Assembly: GCA_003251955.1 (NCBI GenBank)
Contig: QKDV01000192.1
Coordinates: 1-7,427 of the forward strand
Reading direction: 5' to 3'
Source of the DNA: Methanospirillum hungatei
GTDB taxonomy: Archaea > Halobacteriota > Methanomicrobia > Methanomicrobiales > Methanospirillaceae
DNA length: 7,427 bases
The notes below the pieces were generated by a model that saw only the letters and a program-made list of their open reading frames with translations, made no database searches and was not told where the DNA came from. A program made the position numbers and the translations under genes. Shown piece by piece: positions 1-7,427 of the stretch (position 1 is its first letter; every line of letters starts with the position of its first letter).

Positions 1-2292
<2,292 letters not shown>

Positions 2293-2295
<3 letters not shown>

Positions 2296-2300
2296 ATAAG
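2293..2300 (+). promoter_or_regulatory. Possible TATA box (plus strand) of the membrane protein/hisS block
   Basis: CATATAAG resembles an archaeal box A. With the usual distance of about 26 bases, transcription would begin near 2322, downstream of ATG 2311 but before AGGT (2332-2335) and the in-frame GTG at 2341. The box overlaps the larB start codon. Inference from sequence only. Confidence 0.3.
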
Positions 2301-2310
2301 ATAGTAAGAT

Positions 2311-2652
2311 ATGAGTCAAAGATTACATAATAGGTTCATTGTGGTGAGTTATCTCTTCTATATCGCCATCTTCGGTGCAGCCACAGGTATCTTTCTCTGG
2401 CTGCGTGATATCAGGATTTATATGAGAACCGGTCTTGCCGGGTACCGGAGAGCGGCACGAATGGGAGTATTACACACCGCGATCGCCACCGCTGGAGCAG
2501 GAGAGATCCTGCTCTTCCCGTCAGCTGACATTCTGGGCATTGGTATTGTCCTGCTTGGACTCTGGCTTCAGGGACAGCAGAAACGGGAGCAGGTTTTTTC
2601 AACTGAACCGGTACTTGACCGGGCTCTTGGAAAAACACCAGCCAGGCGGTAG
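2311..2652 (+). CDS. Small three-helix membrane protein of unknown function
   Basis: A 113-residue product I do not recognise. Hydrophobic segments are visible at about residues 9-31, 51-69 and 73-87. The loop at 32-50 carries six arginines and the tail after the third segment is also basic, so the positive-inside rule predicts N-out, C-in with three membrane spans. No enzyme motif is seen. Codon choice resembles that of neighbouring genes, and the stop lies 15 bases before hisS, so the two are probably cotranscribed. The start is uncertain: ATG at 2311 has no ribosome binding site, whereas an in-frame GTG at 2341 is preceded by AGGT (2332-2335) and a possible TATA box at the right distance, giving a 103-residue protein that still keeps the first span. 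Overlapping frames on both strands (2411-2794 minus, 2435-2674 plus) look like shadows. Confidence 0.7.
   Translation: MSQRLHNRFIVVSYLFYIAIFGAATGIFLWLRDIRIYMRTGLAGYRRAARMGVLHTAIATAGAGEILLFPSADILGIGIVLLGLWLQGQQKREQVFSTEPVLDRALGKTPARR
2323..2330 (-). promoter_or_regulatory. Possible TATA box (minus strand) of the larB operon
   Basis: On the minus strand the sequence reads TTATGTAA within an A/T-rich stretch. A start site about 26 bases downstream would fall near 2300, giving a leader of only a few bases before larB ATG at 2295, in line with the missing Shine-Dalgarno there. A weak match to the box A consensus; inference only. Confidence 0.3.
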
Positions 2653-2657
2653 TTTCA

Positions 2658-2662
2658 GAGGG
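2658..2662 (+). promoter_or_regulatory. Ribosome binding site of hisS
   Basis: GAGGG five bases before ATG 2668, in the short gap after the membrane protein stop; it supports this ATG as the hisS start. Confidence 0.55.
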
Positions 2663-2667
2663 CACAC

Positions 2668-3894
2668 ATGCTGAGCAGACCACGAGGAACACGGGATATG
2701 CTCCCTGATGAGATGGAGCAGCGCAGGGAGATCGAGGCACGTATGAGGGCAAAGGCCCGGACCTGGGGGTACCGCGAAGTATCAACACCCACATTTGAGG
2801 AACTTGAACTCTTCACGATACGATCCGGTGAGGGGATCATTGACGAGATGTACGTCTTCGAAGACAAGGGTGGCAGATCACTGGCTCTCAGGCCAGAACT
2901 AACCGCCCCGGTCCTCAGAACCTTTGTCAATGAAGGACGGTCATTGACAAAGCCGATCAAGTGGTGTTATTATGCAGACTGCTACCGGTACGAACGCCCG
3001 CAAAAGGGACGATACCGGCAGTTCTGGCAGTTTGGGATCGAACTTATAGGAGCAGACTCAGCGATGGCTGATGCAGAGGTCATGATGGTAGCCGATGAAC
3101 TGCTCAGGACTTCAGGTGTTACCTTTGTCATGAAGATCGGGCATCTCTCCTTTATGCGAACCCTGCTCAAAGATCTCCCAGCTGAAGATCAGAAGAAGGT
3201 GAGGTCATTCCTTGACAAGCGTGACACAGATGCAGCCTCAGCATTCCTCTCAGAAACAGGCAGGGAGAATCTTGCAGACCCTCTACAGCAGCTGATAAGT
3301 GCCCGGACACTGGATGAGGTCTTTACTGTCATTGGTGAGATCCCGGAGGCTGACAGGATCAGGGAGACATTCAGAATATTGGACAGCCAGGGGATCCAGT
3401 ACGAGATCAATCCTGCAATTGCCCGAGGTCTTGACTATTACACGGGAGTTGTCTTTGAATGCTTTGCAGAAGGTCTGGGAGCCGAAAATCAGATCCTTGG
3501 TGGCGGTGCTTACCGGCTTGCACATCTGTTCGGTGGAGAGGATACTCCGTCAGTAGGATTTGCCATTGGATTTGACCGGGTGATGGTTGCGTTAGGAGAG
3601 AAAATTTGGATGCCGTTCCAGCCTCATGTAACAGTTGTATTCACTCCAGAAGCCAGAGACCGGGCAGTCGCAGTCTCCCATGAACTAAGGGCCAGGGGCA
3701 TTATCTGTAGCATCGATCTGATGGGGAGGGGATTTTCAGCCCAGATGAAAAATGCCGGAAAGAGTGCTGATTATGTAGTTATCATAGGAGAGGAAGAGGT
3801 CAAATCTGGAAAAGCAACTCTCAAGAATATGAAAGGAGGAGAACAACAGACCCTTTCACTTGATGAAGTGATCACCTCGCTAACCGCACAATAA
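2668..3894 (+). CDS. hisS: Histidyl-tRNA synthetase
   Basis: Class II aminoacyl-tRNA synthetase that charges tRNA-His with histidine using ATP; cytoplasmic, a homodimer in this family. The 408-residue length is normal. The catalytic core begins with the typical PRGTRDMLPDE (residues 5-15); the motif 1 region is near 36-50; the TxRPELTAPV-type segment is LALRPELTAPVLR (72-84); motif 2 is CYRYERPQKGRYRQFWQFG (105-123); the histidine-binding HisA motif is RGLDYYTGVVFE (253-264), followed by GGGAY (278-282); motif 3 is GFAIGFDR (297-304). The C-terminal anticodon-binding domain spans about 318-408 and includes GRGFSAQMKNAGKSADYVVI. Because the HisA motif and both arginine motifs are intact, this is the synthetase and not a HisZ-type paralogue. 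ATG is preceded by GAGGG. It follows the small membrane protein by 15 bases and precedes top6B by 46 bases. A perfect inverted repeat lies within codons 85-95. Confidence 0.97.
   Translation: MLSRPRGTRDMLPDEMEQRREIEARMRAKARTWGYREVSTPTFEELELFTIRSGEGIIDEMYVFEDKGGRSLALRPELTAPVLRTFVNEGRSLTKPIKWCYYADCYRYERPQKGRYRQFWQFGIELIGADSAMADAEVMMVADELLRTSGVTFVMKIGHLSFMRTLLKDLPAEDQKKVRSFLDKRDTDAASAFLSETGRENLADPLQQLISARTLDEVFTVIGEIPEADRIRETFRILDSQGIQYEINPAIARGLDYYTGVVFECFAEGLGAENQILGGGAYRLAHLFGGEDTPSVGFAIGFDRVMVALGEKIWMPFQPHVTVVFTPEARDRAVAVSHELRARGIICSIDLMGRGFSAQMKNAGKSADYVVIIGEEEVKSGKATLKNMKGGEQQTLSLDEVITSLTAQ
2922..2952. repeat. Perfect 12-base inverted repeat inside hisS
   Basis: CTTTGTCAATGA (2922-2933) and TCATTGACAAAG (2941-2952) are exact reverse complements separated by a seven-base spacer, AGGACGG. 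RNA from either strand could form a 12-pair hairpin. It covers codons 85-95 of hisS, just before motif 2, and as a result both strands encode a similar peptide there (FVNEGRSLTK on plus, FVNDRPSLTK on minus). Confidence 0.85.
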
Positions 3895-3940
3895 TTAGTA
3901 CCGCTGCACGAGTACTGACACCTCATAATTTTTCCAACCG

Positions 3941-5791
3941 ATGGCACGAAAAAAAGATAGCGGGCCTGTGCAGGCAGAACTTCCGGCTGAATCTCTTGCG
4001 GATGAACTTGCACGACAGCAGCGAAGCATCAGTGTCGCAGAATTTTTTGAGAAGAATAAGCACCTACTCGGATTTGACTCCCCGGTGAGGGGGATCATCA
4101 CCACGGTCAAAGAGGCGATTGACAACGCACTTGATGCCTGCGAGGAGGCAGGGGTTCTCCCAGATATCTACCTTGGAATCTTCAGAATGCAGGATGATGT
4201 CTTCAAGGTAGTAGTAGAAGACAACGGTCCGGGTATTGTTCCAGAAAATATTCCGTTTGTCTTTGGAAAACTCCTCTACGGATCCCGGTTCCACCAGATT
4301 CGCCAGTCACGCGGACAACAGGGTATCGGAATCTCGGCAGCAGTTCTCTATGCCCAGCTCACAACCGGAACCCCGACACTTGTTATCTCACGGTGCGGTG
4401 CAGATCGGGGAGCATTCAGAATGCTCATCCAGATTAAAACCGAGACTAACGAACCTGAAATCCTTTCACGTGAAGAAATATCCTGGGATCGGACTCATGG
4501 TACCAGAATTGAGATAGAGTTCAGGAGTAGTCTGACTGCACGAAAGAGGCTTATTGAGTACCTCAGGTACACCTCGGTTGTAAATCCCCATTGTCGGATC
4601 AGGGTAGATCTCGACGGGGAAACGATGACATTTGACCGTGCAAGTGAGGAGCCGATCATCCCGCCAAAAGCGATCAAACCACATCCACACGGTGTTGAAC
4701 TTGGCGAACTCAAACGGATGGCCGCTGCTTCTAAAGAACCACTCAGATCATTTCTGATTGAAGGGTTCAGCAGGGTGGGTGACAAGACAGCAACCGAGAT
4801 CCTAAACAGCTCAACGATGAAGGAAGACCGCCAGGCTTCATCTCTCAATATAAAAGAACTCGGGAACCTGCTTGCAGCGATGCAAAGTGCAAATGTCCCA
4901 CCGCCCCCAGCCCAACAATGTCTCTCTCCAATAGGAGAGGAACTTGTCAGACAGGGGCTTGAAAAGGAGTTTCAGCTCGACTACATCTCGGCAAGAACCC
5001 GGCCTGCCGCTGTGTACCATGGGCATCCATTTATTGTTGAGGCTGCTTTAGGCTGGGGAGGCAAACTTGAGGCAGAAGGAACTGCCAGGATCATGAGGTT
5101 TGCAAACCGGGTGCCACTAATGTATCAGCAAGGAGCCTGTGCAATCACATCCTGCATCAGCGGAGTTAACTGGAAGACCTATGGCATCAGCCAGCAGGGA
5201 CTCCCCACTGGCCCGTTGATCATACTCGTGCATGTGGCATCGACCAATGTTCCATTCACGAGCGAGAGCAAGGATGCGGTTGCGTCCATACCCGAGATCG
5301 AGAGAGAGATTACCCTGGCCCTCCAGGATCTCGGGCGTGATCTCAAGACATTTATCCAGCGCCGTGACCGAAGCAGACAGAGTGAGGAACGAGCACGGGC
5401 GATCTGTTCCATCATTCCAGATATTGCAGCAAAGGTAGCAGAGACTCTTGAGTTACCCATCCCAGATACCTCCCCTATTGAAGGCCAGATCATGAAACGG
5501 CTGGTTGCCAAGAAGAGGACTACGGATGGGATCGTCTCAATACTGGTGAGTAATTATACTTCCCATGCAGTTGACATCTCACTTTACGCTATCACTCAGG
5601 ATGATCCACAGAAGGCAGACAAACCACCAGTCTTTGTCGAGAAGATAGGAGATGACTACTCAGCAGTATGGCAGCTCCGTATCGGCCCATCAGAGACCTG
5701 GATCACCGAGTTTCCCGGAACAGGAAGAGGTAGTATTGATATAAGGGGAATAGACGAGAAGAAGAAAGTGGTGGTGGATCTTGATCGATAA
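3941..5791 (+). CDS. top6B: DNA topoisomerase VI subunit B
   Basis: ATPase subunit of the type IIB topoisomerase (A2B2), which relaxes and decatenates DNA by passing a duplex through a double-strand break. The 616-residue product has the GHKL (Bergerat) ATP site: motif N1 with E58 and N62 ([10 protein letters not shown]), motif N2 DNGPGI (94-99) and the glycine-rich lid [10 protein letters not shown] (123-132). A helix-two-turn-helix-like insert lies at about 240-330 ([11 protein letters not shown]), with a Pro run (PPPP, 320-323) after it. The transducer domain follows and includes the invariant WKTYG with switch lysine K412. The tail after about residue 525 resembles the Ig-like C-terminal domain of Methanosarcina Top6B, which Sulfolobus lacks. 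ATG at 3941 has no Shine-Dalgarno; ATAATTAG at 3891-3898 could be a TATA box giving a leader of about 20 bases, or the gene may be read through from hisS. It overlaps top6A by 11 bases. Confidence 0.97.
   Translation: MARKKDSGPVQAELPAESLADELARQQRSISVAEFFEKNKHLLGFDSPVRGIITTVKEAIDNALDACEEAGVLPDIYLGIFRMQDDVFKVVVEDNGPGIVPENIPFVFGKLLYGSRFHQIRQSRGQQGIGISAAVLYAQLTTGTPTLVISRCGADRGAFRMLIQIKTETNEPEILSREEISWDRTHGTRIEIEFRSSLTARKRLIEYLRYTSVVNPHCRIRVDLDGETMTFDRASEEPIIPPKAIKPHPHGVELGELKRMAAASKEPLRSFLIEGFSRVGDKTATEILNSSTMKEDRQASSLNIKELGNLLAAMQSANVPPPPAQQCLSPIGEELVRQGLEKEFQLDYISARTRPAAVYHGHPFIVEAALGWGGKLEAEGTARIMRFANRVPLMYQQGACAITSCISGVNWKTYGISQQGLPTGPLIILVHVASTNVPFTSESKDAVASIPEIEREITLALQDLGRDLKTFIQRRDRSRQSEERARAICSIIPDIAAKVAETLELPIPDTSPIEGQIMKRLVAKKRTTDGIVSILVSNYTSHAVDISLYAITQDDPQKADKPPVFVEKIGDDYSAVWQLRIGPSETWITEFPGTGRGSIDIRGIDEKKKVVVDLDR
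5770..5777 (+). promoter_or_regulatory. GGTG-rich ribosome binding site for the TTG start of top6A
   Basis: GGTGGTGG at the end of top6B matches the GGTG part of the archaeal anti-Shine-Dalgarno complement and lies three bases before TTG 5781. No other usable start exists between the in-frame stop at 5751 and the methionine at residue 27, so this site decides the start. Confidence 0.45.
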
Positions 5792-6878
5792 GGAAGTCAG
5801 AAAGAAGGAGACACTCAATAAACTGCTAGGGATTCCTAGGCAATGGTACTCCCAGATGACCAGGGGCGATCTCCCATCCATCACGATGCCGACCAGGACC
5901 AAGAAGAACATCGAGTACGATGAGGATACTGAGGTCTGGAAATACGGCGACCGGGAGAGGCTTCGTGAGGCAGGAACCGAGAAAAGTGCCCTACATATCC
6001 TCAAGATGGCATATGTGATCTGGTTTATCAGACATCAGATCGTGGAGAACCGTTCATCCACCTTAAGAGAACTGTATTACATTTCAGAAGGCTGGAAGAG
6101 GGCAAAATTTGCAGCTCAGAACGACTCAAATCTCCTTATCGAAGATCTTGAGATCCTCACAGATGTTCAACGTGAACAGTTCAACCTCAGACCTGAAGAG
6201 GACGGAGCCAGTGTGTTTGGCCCGCTCAGGATCAGGGAGGAGACGAGGCGTGGTCCAAAGGAGATCCACTGTGGCAATGATGTCGGTGAAACCGGATATC
6301 AGATCCCGACAAATGTGGAGAAACTTGAACTTGTGGATCATGACGCCAAAATGGTCATTGCAATAGAGACCGGTGGTATGTATGCCCGTCTGATAGAAAA
6401 CGGGTTTGACGAGAAGTATGATGCCATTCTGGTCCACCTCAAAGGCCAGCCTGCAAGATCGACAAGGCGAGTTCTCAACAGACTCGCCAAAGAGTTTGAA
6501 CTTCCGGTCACGGTCTTCACCGATGGGGACCCGTGGTCATATCGGATTTATGCTTCTGTTGCATACGGTTCGATCAAGAGTGCACATATATCAGAGATCC
6601 TTGCAACACCCTCTGCCAGATTCATCGGGGTGCAGCCTACCGATATCAGGGATTATGATCTCCCATCTGACAAACTGACTGAACAGGACATCTCTGCTCT
6701 CAAAGCAGAATTAACAGACCCACGATTTGCATCAGATTATTGGCGTGAGCAGATAGATCTCCAGCTCTCCCTCAATCTGAAATCAGAACAACAGGCATTT
6801 GCTGCACGTGGGCTTGACTTCGTCACTGATGAGTATCTCCCTGCAAGGCTTGCAGAGATGGGTGTTCTGAAGCGGTAG
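5781..6878 (+). CDS. top6A: DNA topoisomerase VI subunit A (Spo11-type DNA-cleaving subunit)
   Basis: DNA-cleaving subunit of topoisomerase VI, homologous to eukaryotic Spo11. It attaches through a tyrosine to the 5' ends of a double-strand break. The 365-residue length is normal. After an N-terminal helix, the 5Y-CAP winged-helix domain (about 66-150) contains [19 protein letters not shown] with the tandem Tyr99-Tyr100; by alignment the second is the likely nucleophile. The Toprim domain has its metal-binding acidic residues at E196 ([12 protein letters not shown]) and D248/D250 ([12 protein letters not shown]). The start is TTG at 5781, 11 bases before the end of top6B, with GGTGGTGG upstream; starting at the next ATG would lose the N-terminal helix that binds subunit B in this family. 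The overlap suggests translational coupling, which would fit a 1:1 complex. Confidence 0.96.
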   Translation: MIDKEVRKKETLNKLLGIPRQWYSQMTRGDLPSITMPTRTKKNIEYDEDTEVWKYGDRERLREAGTEKSALHILKMAYVIWFIRHQIVENRSSTLRELYYISEGWKRAKFAAQNDSNLLIEDLEILTDVQREQFNLRPEEDGASVFGPLRIREETRRGPKEIHCGNDVGETGYQIPTNVEKLELVDHDAKMVIAIETGGMYARLIENGFDEKYDAILVHLKGQPARSTRRVLNRLAKEFELPVTVFTDGDPWSYRIYASVAYGSIKSAHISEILATPSARFIGVQPTDIRDYDLPSDKLTEQDISALKAELTDPRFASDYWREQIDLQLSLNLKSEQQAFAARGLDFVTDEYLPARLAEMGVLKR

Positions 6879-6941
6879 CAGGAACACCTATCACAGGACC
6901 AGGATCGAACAGGAGATTAAGGATCGGAGAGAAAAGGTATC

Positions 6942-7427
6942 ATGGAAATATTAAGCATGCCTGCGGTCATGCTCCCTCTTGCAGTTAATGCTCTGGCCCT
7001 TATCATAACTCTCATTTACGGATGTTGGGAAGATATCAAAGAGCGTGCAGTTCCGGTTGTAATGTGGTACCCAGCAATTGCAATCGGTATTCCCATGCTC
7101 TTCTGGTTCTGGTACTTGTTGGCAGAAGCAGGAGATCTGCGCATGATGATGCCACTCATTCCGCTGATCCTCTTCTTTGTGGTTGCATTCTACCTCTTCA
7201 CCAGGTTCAACCTGATGGGAATGGCAGATACGAAAGCACTGATCCTCATCACCATTCTCATTCCATGTTTTCCATTTGTTCCTGTAACAGGATACCCGGT
7301 CTTCGGGTTTCCTCCGTATGTTTTTCTCCCCTTTAGCGTCCTCTTTAATGCGGTGGTCATCAACCTCATCCTTCCGATTTCATTCTTCATTATGAATGTA
7401 ATTAGAGGAAACCGGGCACCACTCCCA
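6942..7427 (+). CDS. Archaeal prepilin/preflagellin peptidase, A24 family (C-terminus beyond window)
   Basis: Integral membrane aspartyl protease of the GxGD/A24 type (FlaK/PibD group), which in this family removes the short basic leader of archaellins and type IV-like pilins. 162 codons are present without a stop. The first catalytic aspartate is D31 in YGCWEDIKERAVP (26-38), the classic D-x-K-x-R-x-x-P context after the first membrane segment (about 9-28). The second is D96 in the GxxD motif GMADTKALILI (93-103). Further hydrophobic segments lie at about 39-61, 70-87, 99-112 and 127-153, as expected for a multi-span protease. AAGGT at 6934-6938 and GGAGAG at 6926-6931 precede ATG 6942. In-frame ATGs at 6957 and 6969 are alternative starts that would shorten the first span. 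It lies 63 bases after top6A; its substrates (archaellin or adhesion pilins) are not in the window. A plus-strand frame at 7022-7336 is a shadow. Confidence 0.9.
   Translation, partial: MEILSMPAVMLPLAVNALALIITLIYGCWEDIKERAVPVVMWYPAIAIGIPMLFWFWYLLAEAGDLRMMMPLIPLILFFVVAFYLFTRFNLMGMADTKALILITILIPCFPFVPVTGYPVFGFPPYVFLPFSVLFNAVVINLILPISFFIMNVIRGNRAPLP

Noticed and set aside
2411..2960. Minus-strand open frames of 127 and 101 codons across the membrane protein/hisS junction
   Set aside because: They run against hisS, which is certain, and have low-complexity Ser/Pro-rich translations typical of antisense frames.
3891..3898. ATAATTAG as a dedicated top6B promoter
   Set aside because: It overlaps the hisS stop and is a weak box A match with no supporting element; mentioned under top6B but not listed as a feature.
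3929..3933. T5 run after hisS as a possible terminator
   Set aside because: Five T residues with no stem and only eight bases before top6B are too weak to call; read-through into top6B is equally possible.
5826..5839. CTAGG-GATT-CCTAG small palindrome near the start of top6A
   Set aside because: Five-base arms are expected by chance in a sequence of this length.
7022..7336. 104-codon plus-strand open frame over the prepilin peptidase
   Set aside because: It is a frame shadow; the frame from 6942 carries both catalytic aspartate motifs and membrane segments.

Overview
The window reads as chromosomal housekeeping DNA from a methanogenic euryarchaeon, most likely of the order Methanomicrobiales (Methanospirillum-like; the genus is a guess from protein flavour, not a search). 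The archaeal markers are both subunits of DNA topoisomerase VI, an archaeal-type NMN adenylyltransferase, an archaeal-style histidyl-tRNA synthetase, a FlaK/PibD-like A24 prepilin peptidase and LarB of nickel-pincer cofactor synthesis. Gene density is very high: no gap between genes exceeds about 65 bases, several genes overlap, and no RNA gene, insertion sequence, CRISPR array or phage gene is visible.

Left block (bases 1-2295, minus strand, reading right to left): larB, then a GTG-started NMN adenylyltransferase gene whose start is fused to the larB stop (GTGA), then a coiled-coil protein of unknown function that overlaps the previous gene by 8 bases and runs off the left edge. The tight overlaps imply one translationally coupled operon. 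Its first two genes make biochemical sense together: the adenylyltransferase family makes NAD or its acid form NaAD, and LarB carboxylates NaAD in the first step of nickel-pincer nucleotide synthesis.

Right block (bases 2311-7427, plus strand): a small three-helix membrane protein of unknown function, hisS, top6B, top6A and a prepilin peptidase gene cut by the right edge. The first gene is 15 bases from hisS. top6B follows hisS after 46 bases and may have its own promoter. top6A overlaps top6B by 11 bases and starts with TTG. The two blocks diverge from a very compressed region around 2293-2345, where two TATA-like boxes face each other.

No clear new defence or mobile system is present. The items most worth a second look are the larB/adenylyltransferase coupling with its uncharacterised coiled-coil partner, a perfect 12-base inverted repeat inside hisS, and the interlocked divergent promoter region.
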